Below, piece after piece: positions 1 to 8,628 of a DNA stretch of 64,000 bases; the stretch's first letter is position 1, and every line of letters begins with the position of its first letter. Position numbers and translations under genes: made by a program. The notes beneath the pieces are model-generated. The model saw only the letters and a program-made list of their open reading frames with translations. It was not told where the DNA came from and did not search any database. Origin of the DNA: Paenibacillus sp. Soil522 (lineage in GTDB: Bacteria > Bacillota > Bacilli > Paenibacillales > Paenibacillaceae); NCBI RefSeq assembly GCF_001428245.1, contig NZ_LMRV01000013.1, positions 116,466 to 180,465 of the forward strand. Reading direction: 5' to 3'.

Positions 1-1
1 T

Positions 2-910
2 ATGAAGCTAAGGAAACCGTATTTGATGCTGAACGGAACCCTCCCGGCTAAGCAGGGCGTCTATGAAGCGCTTAAGGATGACATTTTGCTGGCGAAGCAT
101 TTACCTGTTACTTTGCCCTTTCAATCTGCAAATCAGGTCAACCTTTTGGCGGATCGGTATTTTAACGGGATCGTCCTTAAGCCATCAGCAGGTATGCAAG
201 GCAGAGGGATCGTGCACGTAAAGCGCTGCCCGCTCGAGCAAACAACGAAGGTGAAGGGCAGAAGCCGTCAAAATCGTCCTTTTTCTATTACATTCAAGGA
301 CAATCACGCGGCGGAGCAATGGATCAACCGCTTTATTCACCGATCAGCCTATTTAATCCAGCCCTATCTGGAGCTTAGCGGCGAGGACGGCAAGCCATTT
401 GACGTAAGAGCACTCATGCAAAAGGAGCATACAGGAAAGTGGTCGCTGACCGGAGTCGCGTCTCGTATGGGTCAAGCGGGCTCGCTCACGTCCAACCTGC
501 ACGGCGGCGGCGACGCCAGTCCGGCTGCTCAGCTGATTACTGCCAAATTCGGCACACACAGAGCAGAACGTTTGCTAGAGCAGATCCATACAATAAGCAA
601 GCAAACAGTTGAACGGCTTGAATGTAAATTCGGCAGATTTGCCGAGCTTGGTTTAGACTATGGCATCGATTTGGACGGCAAACTTTGGCTAATCGAAGCA
701 AACTCAAAGCCAGGCCGTTCTTCCTTTCGAATCATAGGCGACCAGGAAGCCGAGAGACTGTCAATCGAAAGACCGCTCTTATATGCACGCTTGTTATCTA
801 GGCGCTTGTTCCCGTACTTTGTAGCCAATGAGTCCATCAACGGCCGTCGCCGTTATTCAAGTTTCGACGACGAATTACGGCCTTTCAACGTTCAGGAGGT
901 TCATCGATGA
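2..910 (+). CDS. YheC/YheD-family ATP-grasp protein, probably 5'-truncated by the window edge
   Basis: An ATP-grasp protein of the YheC/YheD family, which is associated with the endospore coat in Bacillus; its substrate is unknown. Visible motifs are a nucleotide-binding stretch VLKPSAGMQGRGI near residues 59-71, FDVRALMQKE near 134-143, and the metal/ATP-binding end LDYGIDLDGKLWLIEANSKP near 219-238. At 302 residues it is shorter than its two neighbours (459 and 384), and the first ATG lies at base 2. The true start may therefore be outside the window. It heads a tight plus-strand operon and overlaps the next gene by 4 bases (ATGA). Confidence 0.85.
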   Translation: MKLRKPYLMLNGTLPAKQGVYEALKDDILLAKHLPVTLPFQSANQVNLLADRYFNGIVLKPSAGMQGRGIVHVKRCPLEQTTKVKGRSRQNRPFSITFKDNHAAEQWINRFIHRSAYLIQPYLELSGEDGKPFDVRALMQKEHTGKWSLTGVASRMGQAGSLTSNLHGGGDASPAAQLITAKFGTHRAERLLEQIHTISKQTVERLECKFGRFAELGLDYGIDLDGKLWLIEANSKPGRSSFRIIGDQEAERLSIERPLLYARLLSRRLFPYFVANESINGRRRYSSFDDELRPFNVQEVHR

Positions 911-2286
911 GTTTGACAACTTGTAACGTACATTTCTCACAGCAGTCTAATAAAGTCGTATATTTGTCCAGTCCTCTACTAAAGAAGCTGAAGCTTTCAG
1001 GCAAAAAGTCGGTTCGCCTCAAGCTGGGTAACGAAGTGATTAATGCGGAAATCAAGCAGCTGAACCGGCCGGGCAATCACTTGTATTTGTCAGCAGGAAT
1101 CCGTCAATTGATCAAAGTTCCGAAATCCGGGAACGTATATGTGCTCAACTCCGGCGAGAACGAGGTTCAGCTTGGACCGCTTGTCGGTATACTAAGCGAT
1201 AACGGCATTCGTTCAGAGAGCAATCCCTTTGGTGGCCGAACCGAGTTTATTAAACAGATTATCCGTACCGGAGAGCATAAAGCTTACCTTTTCGGGTTCA
1301 CTCCGAATGATATCAACTGGCAGCAGGAAACGATCAACGGCTATTTTCTCGATCCGCAAGGCGGCTGGTATCGCAAAATCGTACCGTTGCCGGACGTCGT
1401 TTACAACCGTCTTCCGAACCGCAAGGCGGAAACATCTGCATCCATTAATGCGCTGCGCGAACGTTTCGTACGCCGGAAAATTCCTATTTTCAACTGGAGC
1501 TTCTTCAATAAAGCAGACGTCTACAAGCTTCTGGATAATGATCCTGAAGCGCTGGATCATTTGCCCGAATCTGTCTCGGGGCCCTCCATGGAAAAAATAA
1601 AGGAGATGCTCGAAACGCATCAGTTTCTTTACTTTAAACCGACTGCAGGCAGCCTTGGAATAGGAATATACAGACTAACCTATCATCCAAAGCGCGGTTA
1701 TTTCGCACGATACCGCAAGGGCAGCCAAAATGTGCTGCTCCGATTCGGAACCTTCAGCGGCTTGATACGAATGCTTCAAGCGAAACATGGCATCAGCTTA
1801 ACTCATTATGTTGTCCAACAAGGAATTCGACTTGTAGAAATCGACAACTGTCCGATCGATTTCCGCTTTCATATGCATAAGAACGGCAAAAACGAATGGG
1901 TCCCTGCCGGCATCGGCGCGAAGAAGGCAGGCCGCGGCAGCGTTACGACACATGTAAAAAGCGGAGGATCGCTTATGACACCGGAGCAAGCGCTTAAAAC
2001 AACGTTTGGCGATGAATCGGACGCCGTTCTTGAGAAAGCGAAGCAAACCGCCATTAAGCTTTCTGAAGCAATCGAACGAAATTATCCGCACCGTCTCGGC
2101 GAGCTTGGACTTGATCTCGGCATCGATAAAGATGGAGAAATATGGATGTTCGAGGCAAACGCCAAGCCAGGCCGATCGATCTTCAAGCATCCTGCGCTCC
2201 GCTCGGAGGGCCGGGCGTCGGTATCATATATTTTTGAGCATTGCATGTACCTTAGCAATTTCCAAGGTCAGGGAGGTAATGGCTAA
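907..2286 (+). CDS. YheC/YheD-family ATP-grasp protein (spore coat associated)
   Basis: A full-length second YheC/YheD protein of 459 residues. The first ~110 residues are a small beta-rich domain. The ATP-grasp fold follows, with YFKPTAGSLGIGIYR near residues 239-253, DFRFHMHKN near 318-326 and LGLDLGIDKDGEIWMFEAN near 398-416, ending in KPGRSIF. The start is the ATG inside the stop of the previous gene (ATGA), with GGAGG just upstream, so translation is probably coupled. In Bacillus these proteins are linked to the spore coat; the ligase substrate is not known. Three paralogues in a row suggest a co-made set for coat maturation. Confidence 0.9.
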   Translation: MSLTTCNVHFSQQSNKVVYLSSPLLKKLKLSGKKSVRLKLGNEVINAEIKQLNRPGNHLYLSAGIRQLIKVPKSGNVYVLNSGENEVQLGPLVGILSDNGIRSESNPFGGRTEFIKQIIRTGEHKAYLFGFTPNDINWQQETINGYFLDPQGGWYRKIVPLPDVVYNRLPNRKAETSASINALRERFVRRKIPIFNWSFFNKADVYKLLDNDPEALDHLPESVSGPSMEKIKEMLETHQFLYFKPTAGSLGIGIYRLTYHPKRGYFARYRKGSQNVLLRFGTFSGLIRMLQAKHGISLTHYVVQQGIRLVEIDNCPIDFRFHMHKNGKNEWVPAGIGAKKAGRGSVTTHVKSGGSLMTPEQALKTTFGDESDAVLEKAKQTAIKLSEAIERNYPHRLGELGLDLGIDKDGEIWMFEANAKPGRSIFKHPALRSEGRASVSYIFEHCMYLSNFQGQGGNG

Positions 2287-3440
2287 TGGACAGCATGCTT
2301 CCAGATGAATCGGATTTGAGAAGGATGCGCTCTGGCAGAACGGTACTGGCTATTTTGACAATCGAGGATGATATTCAGCTCTTCCGGGGCAATCGCAGCA
2401 ACTTCGCCGATTTGATTCGAACCGGTCAATCCATGGGGTTTATCGTCTACGTCCTGACGGTCAAAAACCTGCTGTTAACAAGAAGCATCTTAAAAGGGTT
2501 CGTTTACGATGCGGAGAACGACAGCTGGCTTCCGCGGCTTCTGCCGTTCCCCGACATCATCTATAACCGCATTCCGCATAGGGAAGATGAGGATATGCCT
2601 TTCGTCAAGCAGAAGATCGAAGCCTGTCATAATCATCCGCATGTTAAGCTGTTTAATCCCTTCTTCTTCAATAAATGGGATCTCTTCGAATGGCTGCGTC
2701 TATCTAAGTCGACCAAACCTTACATTCCGACAACCCGCAGGCTGGTATCGGTAACGGGCCTTGGCCGAATGATGCGCAAGCATTCTTACCTTTATTTAAA
2801 GCCGGAAAGCGGAAAAGCGGGCAAAGGCATCATGACCATTAACGTTGAAGCCGAGACGCAGCAGCCCTATCAGTTAACCGTACAAGAAAATAAAAAAAGC
2901 GCCACCTATCATTGTTCGTCCATCAATAAGCTTTGGAGCCGCATTCAAAAGCAAAGTGGAGGTGAGGCTTATATTGCCCAGCAGGGCATTAATCTGGCCT
3001 CCTTCAACGAACGAAGTTTCGATCTTCGCGCACTCGTCCAAAAAAACCAGCGCGGGCAATGGGACATTACCGGCATCGGCGCACGAATTGCCGGTGCTTC
3101 GAGCATTACAACCCATGTTCCAAGGGGCGGCATGATCGAGGATCCGGAGAAGCTGCTCGTTAATTCATTCAATCAGGAGCAGGCGCGTAAGCTGTTAATA
3201 AAAGCAAAAAACACGGCTGTGCTCATTGCCAAACAAATAGAGCGAGGCTCTGGGCAGCTTCTTGGCGAAATGTCCATGGATCTGGGTATAGACAGCTTAG
3301 GAAATATGTGGTTTTTTGAGGCGAATTCAAAGCCTATGAAATTCGACGAGCCCCATATTCGCAAAAAATCTTTGGAACGTATTTTTCAATATGGTGCTTA
3401 TTTAGCTAAAATAAAAGCGGAAAAAGCAGGAGGCGCGTAA
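2286..3440 (+). CDS. YheC/YheD-family ATP-grasp protein (spore coat associated)
   Basis: Third paralogue of the run, 384 residues. ATP-grasp motifs are YLKPESGKAGKGIMT near residues 173-187, SFDLRALVQKN near 243-253 and MSMDLGIDSLGNMWFFEANS near 329-348. The terminal KPGRS of its neighbours is replaced here by KPMKFDEP, so the substrate loop differs. The ATG uses the last base of the previous stop (TAATG), and GGGAGG lies about 7 bases upstream. It is followed after 2 bases by an acetyltransferase gene. Confidence 0.9.
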   Translation: MDSMLPDESDLRRMRSGRTVLAILTIEDDIQLFRGNRSNFADLIRTGQSMGFIVYVLTVKNLLLTRSILKGFVYDAENDSWLPRLLPFPDIIYNRIPHREDEDMPFVKQKIEACHNHPHVKLFNPFFFNKWDLFEWLRLSKSTKPYIPTTRRLVSVTGLGRMMRKHSYLYLKPESGKAGKGIMTINVEAETQQPYQLTVQENKKSATYHCSSINKLWSRIQKQSGGEAYIAQQGINLASFNERSFDLRALVQKNQRGQWDITGIGARIAGASSITTHVPRGGMIEDPEKLLVNSFNQEQARKLLIKAKNTAVLIAKQIERGSGQLLGEMSMDLGIDSLGNMWFFEANSKPMKFDEPHIRKKSLERIFQYGAYLAKIKAEKAGGA

Positions 3441-3442
3441 AC

Positions 3443-3940
3443 GTGGAGCTAGAGCTGCTTACACCAGAGACATGGATATCGGAACAAAAACGACTTATCG
3501 GCTTTGCCATCCGTTACGGGGATAAGCGGCTTGCAGTTTCTACCATTCATGTGCTTCGCAAGCTGGATCCCTCTTTACTTAAAGAAGGCCATAACACGCC
3601 AATAGGTGCAGTTGTTGTTATAGCTAAGCATAGCAGCCGTATCGTCGGCTTCGGCTTTGCCCAAGATGGCGATGAGGGAGCCTGTATGTTCGTCGTTCAT
3701 CCTGAAGCAAGAAACCTCGGCATTGGCGGCAAGATTTTACAGACGATGATCGAACGCCTGGGCAAGCTGTGCTGTAACGTAGCTGCAGACAACACGGCCA
3801 GCATGGCGCTATGCTTCCGGCTTGGCATGACTGCCGTTTCCATGCACAGAGGTCCGACAGGCAAACCAACGCTCCGTTTTGAAAAAGACAACAAGCAAGT
3901 CAAAGTCCGGCCTAGTCTTCCTGACTGTGTACCTCAATGA
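3443..3940 (+). CDS. GNAT-family N-acetyltransferase
   Basis: A 165-residue GNAT enzyme, which would transfer an acetyl group from acetyl-CoA to an unknown amine. The acetyl-CoA loop is seen as VHPEARNLGIGGKIL near residues 91-105, followed by the typical AADNTASMALCFRLGM segment. The start is GTG at 3443, preceded by AGGAGG at 3429-3434 and lying 2 bases after the previous stop, so it belongs to the YheC/D operon. The substrate may be related to coat or cell-wall modification, but nothing in the sequence fixes it. Confidence 0.82.
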   Translation: MELELLTPETWISEQKRLIGFAIRYGDKRLAVSTIHVLRKLDPSLLKEGHNTPIGAVVVIAKHSSRIVGFGFAQDGDEGACMFVVHPEARNLGIGGKILQTMIERLGKLCCNVAADNTASMALCFRLGMTAVSMHRGPTGKPTLRFEKDNKQVKVRPSLPDCVPQ

Positions 3941-4019
3941 GGCCGGCTTGCAGTTTGAAGTGAGAATGCGAGGATCAGAATACGCGGATGATTTAAACCG
4001 TAATCAGCTGCGAAGCTTG

Positions 4020-4071
4020 CACCTGCTGGGAAGCAGCGCTAACGCGCCGCCTAACCTTACAGGTGTTTTTT
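4020..4071 (+). terminator. Possible terminator of the yheCD-GNAT operon
   Basis: CACCTG at 4020-4025 can pair with CAGGTG at 4060-4065, directly followed by TTTTTTG. The loop is long and holds a small internal hairpin, so this is a weak candidate. It lies between the plus-strand operon and the convergent HAD gene. The ~150 bases between the two genes show nothing else I recognise. Confidence 0.35.
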
Positions 4072-4092
4072 GTCTCGTTCTTCATTGCTTAT

Positions 4093-4770
4093 TTATTGCT
4101 CCAGCAGGCGCGTAAGCTCGCGGAAATCGGTGATCAGCACATCAGCTCCATCAAGCTCTGCGGCACGTCCGTATGTCGCATAAGCGCAGCCGATCGTTTG
4201 AAGGCCGTTGCACTTGCCCGCTTCCACATCCGATGAACGGTCACCGACCATCCAGGCAGACTGAACGCCGTGATCCTCCAGCAGCCGCGCTACTAAATCA
4301 ACCTTGCTTAACGTCGCATATTCTCCCGCGCTATACAAACCATCGAACAGCCCGTCAATCCCTCTGTAACGAGCAACGCCCTTCACGTAGTCCTCCAGTC
4401 CGTTGCTAGCTACGAACAGCTTCACTCCGCGCTCCTTCAGCTCGCGCAGCGTTTGCCCGACATAAGGGTAAAGCTCCCCTTCTCCCCTGGCTAATCCCTC
4501 CAGCTCGTATTGGAGCAGCAATTCATCGGCACGCTTCCGCGCAGCCTCCGTGCTGCCCGGCATCACTTGGCGCCAAATGTCCTCCAGCACCATCCCTAAG
4601 CAGCTGAGCAAACGCTCCACTGGCGGCGTTTCATGCTCGTAAAGCCCTTCCTCCCGAAGCGTCTCGAATACGCGGTGATGAACCGGCACCAGCAGCGTAT
4701 CCGTTTCAAACAGCGTTCCATCCATATCAAATATTACAGCCTCCGGCTTACTAAGCTTGCGCTCGTCCAT
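4093..4770 (-). CDS. HAD-superfamily phosphatase (phosphoglycolate phosphatase-like)
   Basis: A HAD hydrolase of about 225 residues. Motif I is DMDGTLFE (nucleophile Asp then DxD), motif II VASNGLED, then K in the LSKVDL region, and motif IV VGDRSSDVEAG. An alpha-helical C1 cap lies between motifs I and II. It would dephosphorylate a small phosphorylated metabolite; phosphoglycolate phosphatase or a PpaX-like role fits, but the substrate cannot be read. An upstream TTG at 4788 is in frame, but its GAGGGGGG ribosome site fits the ATG at 4770 better, so I use 4770. Confidence 0.85.
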   Translation of the reverse strand: MDERKLSKPEAVIFDMDGTLFETDTLLVPVHHRVFETLREEGLYEHETPPVERLLSCLGMVLEDIWRQVMPGSTEAARKRADELLLQYELEGLARGEGELYPYVGQTLRELKERGVKLFVASNGLEDYVKGVARYRGIDGLFDGLYSAGEYATLSKVDLVARLLEDHGVQSAWMVGDRSSDVEAGKCNGLQTIGCAYATYGRAAELDGADVLITDFRELTRLLEQ

Positions 4771-5000
4771 GATTAAATCCCCCCTCAAAGTCTGTACTAA
4801 TCATACTGGAATACGGGAAAACACCGCAAGCTGGAAGACAGGTTTTCTGCGGATAGACCATTCTCCCTGAACAATCGCATATGGACGATCATCCCTTCGG
4901 CGATGGATTCAGCTTGGGCCTTCGGTACGGAGCAAATGCTGCGGTCAAACCAGCAGCAGCCTGCGTATGCTGATAGCAACGAAAAGGAGTTGATTACAGT

Positions 5001-6257
5001 ATGGAAAATGATCATTTAGTCATTTCGTTACTTGGCAGCGGCGGAGGGGTAGGCAAAGCCGTGCTCGCACTCCTTGAGCAGGTGCTGCAAGATGCCCAGG
5101 CTCCGCTGCACAAATCTATAACGGGTTGTACCATTCATTGTATTGACGCAAAGCCGCTCCCGCAAGATACCTTCACACCGTATTGTCCGCAGCTGGCCAG
5201 TCATCTTGTGCTTCATCAATTCGATTTGCAGGATACGGCCAGGTTTAAGCACCATTTGGCAAATACGGCTACCGCTCTCGTCATCGATGCTTCCTGGGCG
5301 GATACGTTAACCATGCTTGATTGCTGCAATGAGCTTGCAGTCGCTTACGTGAATACTGCACTGGAAAGCGAGGAGGTAGACCAGCTTAGTGAGCTGGAGG
5401 GGTTTACGCTAATCGAACGATATTCAAGATTCATAGCAGGCAGAAGCAGCTACACCAACCTGAAAGCCATCGTAGGGTCAGGCATGAACCCCGGGGTCGT
5501 ACAGTGGTTTGCGCTCTCCCTTATGCAAGAGCAGCCGGATAAGCTTCCGCTCGCTTGCTACATTGTAGAAACGGATAGCAGCTTTTATGCCGATCGGACA
5601 CTTTTGCAGCCGAAAACGCTATACAGCACCTGGTCACCCGAATGTTATTTGGATGAAGCGGTTTTAAATTATCCGATGTACGTCAGTCACCATCAGGCTT
5701 TATTTCTGTATGAAGCTGTATATGCGCAGACATTTATTATCCGGCTCGGGGAACTCAGCTTCGAGGGCTGCCTTATGCCGCATGAGGAAGTGCTCTCCCT
5801 AGGCGAACGCTTTCCATTTGAGACCGGCTTCATTTATAAGGTCAATGAGGTGACGACTGCAATTTTGCAAAGCCACTTAGCTAATTCGGATGAGCTATGG
5901 GATTGGAATCATAAGCTTCTAGATCCCCGCGACGCGGAGCTTGAAGGCTCCGATCTGGTTGGCGTTCTTCTTGTGTACGACGATCACGAGCGCTATTTAT
6001 ACAATGTGATGGAAAATAAACAGATTTACGCGGCATATGGAACGAACGCTACTTATTTTCAAGTTGCATGCGGCCTTTACGGCGGTATTTGCTCCTTGTT
6101 GCTGGGCGAGGTGCCAAAAGGCGTACATTGGATAGACGAGCTTTCGGATACGGGGATTAAAGCCTATGGGGATTATATAGCCTACTTTATGAAACCCCTC
6201 GTCCGGGGAACGAATGCCAGCTCCGACGGCTTGCTGCTGCAGCGATTGCGTAAATAG
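5001..6257 (+). CDS. Saccharopine dehydrogenase / homospermidine synthase-like NAD(P)-dependent protein
   Basis: A 418-residue protein with an N-terminal Rossmann nucleotide-binding stretch (LLGSGGGVGKAVL, residues 11-23) and a second region containing GSGMNPGVVQWFA near 158-170. The latter resembles the GANPGMVSWF segment of homospermidine synthases in the saccharopine dehydrogenase superfamily. TLYSTWSP near 206 and SLGERFPFETGFIYKVNE near 269-286 also fit that family. It would carry out NAD(P)-linked chemistry on a polyamine or amino acid. The assignment to homospermidine synthase is inferred and could be wrong at substrate level. The start has AAAAGGAG 11 bases upstream. It stands alone as a divergent gene. 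Confidence 0.6.
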   Translation: MENDHLVISLLGSGGGVGKAVLALLEQVLQDAQAPLHKSITGCTIHCIDAKPLPQDTFTPYCPQLASHLVLHQFDLQDTARFKHHLANTATALVIDASWADTLTMLDCCNELAVAYVNTALESEEVDQLSELEGFTLIERYSRFIAGRSSYTNLKAIVGSGMNPGVVQWFALSLMQEQPDKLPLACYIVETDSSFYADRTLLQPKTLYSTWSPECYLDEAVLNYPMYVSHHQALFLYEAVYAQTFIIRLGELSFEGCLMPHEEVLSLGERFPFETGFIYKVNEVTTAILQSHLANSDELWDWNHKLLDPRDAELEGSDLVGVLLVYDDHERYLYNVMENKQIYAAYGTNATYFQVACGLYGGICSLLLGEVPKGVHWIDELSDTGIKAYGDYIAYFMKPLVRGTNASSDGLLLQRLRK

Positions 6258-6270
6258 AGAGGGCCATGCA

Positions 6271-6290
6271 TGGCTTGCTGGAGCAAGCCA
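6271..6290. terminator. Hairpin between the dehydrogenase and the small membrane protein
   Basis: A perfect inverted repeat, TGGCTTGCT and AGCAAGCCA, lies just after the dehydrogenase stop and before the end of the convergent gene. It has only a short T tract on either side, so it may act as a weak bidirectional terminator. Confidence 0.5.
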
Positions 6291-6305
6291 TTTCACCCAG
6301 GCCAT

Positions 6306-6602
6306 TTATTTTCGACTAAACAATGAAGCAGGCAGCATCGCTATTCTCCCGAGCGTATAAGGCCCAAGATAGGCCCCGCTTGCCAAAAAGACTGGATTTT
6401 CAAATATCCGATGCACCTCTGTCATAAATACGGTGTTATTGGCCAGTGTTCCTAAAACCGCATCTGCTGCTATTACAAAAAACAAAAAAGCTGCGGCGGC
6501 CGCAATACCGTCAAAAATACGGCTGGCCATAACGCTCATTCTGCTAATCAATCCGATTAGGGCTGCTCCGAATGCGAGCGCTGCGCCAATCATAATTATC
6601 AT
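6306..6602 (-). CDS. Small hypothetical membrane protein
   Basis: About 98 residues with three hydrophobic segments: near residues 2-20, 31-52 (rich in Ala/Phe/Val) and 75-93. It is probably an integral membrane protein. I do not recognise the family. Two ATG codons are possible; AGAGGTG is 7 bases before the one at 6602 and only about 1 base before the one at 6608, so I take 6602. It is convergent with the dehydrogenase gene and divergent from psd. Confidence 0.55.
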   Translation of the reverse strand: MIIMIGAALAFGAALIGLISRMSVMASRIFDGIAAAAAFLFFVIAADAVLGTLANNTVFMTEVHRIFENPVFLASGAYLGPYTLGRIAMLPASLFSRK

Positions 6603-6768
6603 GCACATTCACCTCTAGTGACAGGTTCGGTTATTTTATTAATGCTTAAACCTCTGTCAATTACGGCCGACGATGCTGCATATTGAAAATTAGAAGCGGA
6701 TATGTCACACTGTGTGTTGGGTATGAGGACGAATTGCCCCCTGCAGGAAAGGACGTGACGGTTCACGT

Positions 6769-7557
6769 ATGACAAAATGGCTGCTTCGCTCCATGACAGA
6801 ATTAAGCTCGCGCAAATGGATATCCAGCATAACCGGAAAAATCGCGCAATCGGCTGCCAGCCGCCCGTTTATTTCCCGTTTCGCTGCGGCATACAACATA
6901 AAAATAGCGGAGGCCGAGAAGCCTCTGTCCGAATATAAAACTTTAAACGAGTTTTTCACCCGGCGATTAAAGCCCGGGCTTCGGGAGATACACGCAGGCG
7001 AAGACGCACTCGTCAGCCCCGTTGACGCCCTCATTACCGGAGCCGGACCGATAAGCAGCGGCTCCATTGTCAATGTGAAGGGACAGGACTACACAATCGA
7101 CGAACTCCTTAACCGTTCTCCGAGAACGGCTAATTATATGCACGGCTATTATATTGTCCTATATTTAAGTCCGACCGATTACCATCGCATCCACACGCCT
7201 GTCAGCGGGCGCATCGTGGAACGCGAGCATGTTGCAGGCAGGGTTTATCCGGTAAACGACTTCGGCCTGCGCCATATGCGCAGAGTGCTGAGCCGCAACG
7301 AGCGCCTAATTACCTATATGAAGCATCATGCAGGAGAAACGGCGGTTATCAAGGTTGGCGCAATGAATGTGAGCAGCATCCGATACGTGCAGCCGCTTAA
7401 GGACGAATTGTCAAAAGGCGAGGAACTTGCCTATTTCGAGTTCGGCTCCACGGTCGTGCTGCTGCTGGAGGATGGCACTTTCACCCCCCGCGATAACGGC
7501 TTGCTTGGCATGAATGTACGAATGGGCGACCGTCTTGGATCACTTCATAGCCGCTAA
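6769..7557 (+). CDS. psd: Phosphatidylserine decarboxylase proenzyme
   Basis: Converts phosphatidylserine to phosphatidylethanolamine at the membrane. The 262-residue length is normal. The self-cleavage motif is FGST at residues 225-228 in place of the common LGST; cleavage between Gly and Ser would give the pyruvoyl alpha subunit from Ser227. Other family segments are NEFFTRRLKPG near 62-72, SPVDALITGAG near 83-93, YLSPTDYHRIHTP near 132-144 and GRVYPVND near 157-164. AAAGGACG lies upstream of the ATG at a slightly long spacing. It is a single gene ending at a strong hairpin. Confidence 0.92.
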   Translation: MTKWLLRSMTELSSRKWISSITGKIAQSAASRPFISRFAAAYNIKIAEAEKPLSEYKTLNEFFTRRLKPGLREIHAGEDALVSPVDALITGAGPISSGSIVNVKGQDYTIDELLNRSPRTANYMHGYYIVLYLSPTDYHRIHTPVSGRIVEREHVAGRVYPVNDFGLRHMRRVLSRNERLITYMKHHAGETAVIKVGAMNVSSIRYVQPLKDELSKGEELAYFEFGSTVVLLLEDGTFTPRDNGLLGMNVRMGDRLGSLHSR

Positions 7558-7575
7558 ACCGAGCGGACACAAGCT

Positions 7576-7632
7576 CCTCGCAAAATAACCCGAATCCCTC
7601 AGCAATGAAGGATTTCGGGTTATTTTGCGAGG
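7576..7632. terminator. Bidirectional terminator between psd and the AraC gene
   Basis: A 22-bp, almost perfect inverted repeat (arms 7576-7597 and 7610-7632, one extra T in the right arm) with a 12-base loop lies exactly between two convergent genes. The arms carry AAAATAA and TTATTTT runs that can supply a U tract in both directions. Confidence 0.85.
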
Positions 7633-7636
7633 ACGC

Positions 7637-8422
7637 CTATCTTATCTCCGACGGGCTGCGGCCCGTATATTGCTTGAATTGCCGGCTGAAGAAAAAAATA
7701 TCGCGGTATCCCAGCGCATCCGCTACCTCCGTTACGTTCATGCCCGCATGCATGAGCAAATGCTGCGCCCGCTCAATTCTCGTTCGAATCATGTAGGTCT
7801 GTACCGACATCCCGATCAGATCCTTGAATTTCATCGAGAAATAACGGGGCGACAGCTGCGCCCTCATCGCCAAATCCTCTACACGATGTGCGATGCTCGG
7901 GTTTTGCCGAACAAAGTTAGCCACCTCGTGGATGGCCTCCGTCAGCTGATTGCTGGCTTTCTTCTCAACCGGCAGCTGCTTGTCCTCCCTTAGCAAATGA
8001 ATCATCAGCTGCTTAAGCACGAGCTGCGCTTCCTCCTCCGCCGCATAGGTCTGCACAAGAAACAGCCTTACGTAGCGCGAAAGCATATATTCGAAGTCGA
8101 CGGTGTCATTTAATTGCCTATACCGGTTCGGCACTGTAACCAATGCTTCGTTTACCGCAAAATGAATGTAGGATAATACGAGCGGCCGCTGCGGGTGATG
8201 AGTGGCGCTTGTGTAATCGCCTGGACGAAACAGAAAGCAGCTCCCCGGTCCGACCTCATAAGGAGTACCGTTGACTTCAACTTCCCCTTCGCCGCTCCAT
8301 ACATAGAATAAATCAAAATTGGCCATCGGCTTCTCGCGTCTCGCCCATCTCCAACCCGGCTCGCATACGATTTTGGCAAACGCGGGTAACAGGATGAACG
8401 AATCAGGCGAAATGTGCAGCAT
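7637..8422 (-). CDS. AraC-family transcriptional regulator with N-terminal cupin
   Basis: 261 residues. The N-terminal half is an AraC-binding cupin (WSGEGEVEVNGTPYEVGPGS near residues 40-60), which would sense a small, probably sugar-like, ligand. The C-terminal ~100 residues hold the double helix-turn-helix: VEDLAMRAQLSPRYFSMKFK then VTEVADALGYRDIFFFSRQF, ending in TGRSPSEIR. AGGAGG lies 7 bases before the ATG. The target is not evident, because neither neighbour is a sugar-utilisation gene. Confidence 0.9.
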   Translation of the reverse strand: MLHISPDSFILLPAFAKIVCEPGWRWARREKPMANFDLFYVWSGEGEVEVNGTPYEVGPGSCFLFRPGDYTSATHHPQRPLVLSYIHFAVNEALVTVPNRYRQLNDTVDFEYMLSRYVRLFLVQTYAAEEEAQLVLKQLMIHLLREDKQLPVEKKASNQLTEAIHEVANFVRQNPSIAHRVEDLAMRAQLSPRYFSMKFKDLIGMSVQTYMIRTRIERAQHLLMHAGMNVTEVADALGYRDIFFFSRQFKQYTGRSPSEIR

Positions 8423-8539
8423 AGGGCAACCTCCTGTGTAAATCTATGCCGTCATCATACAACAGCGGCAAACTTTTGTGCAAGCCGCCCTAAGTTACGA
8501 AAAAATTTGCTTTGAGAATGGTTTGCAGCTTAAAAAAAA

Positions 8540-8548
8540 TGTTATAAT
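8540..8548 (+). promoter_or_regulatory. Extended -10 promoter of the aminotransferase gene
   Basis: TGTTATAAT at 8540-8548 is a TGn extended -10 element about 80 bases before the ATG. No good -35 hexamer stands at 17 bases, as expected for extended -10 promoters. Confidence 0.5.
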
Positions 8549-8628
8549 AGCACCCGACAAGCGAAAACGGCTAACGCCTGATAATACAAATTTCAAATGA
8601 ATGATTTCGGAAGGATGGAATAAAGTCC

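Noticed and set aside
4797-5015. Minus-strand frame of 72 codons between the HAD gene and the dehydrogenase
   Set aside because: It overlaps the ribosome site and start of the dehydrogenase, has no good ribosome site of its own, and looks random in composition.
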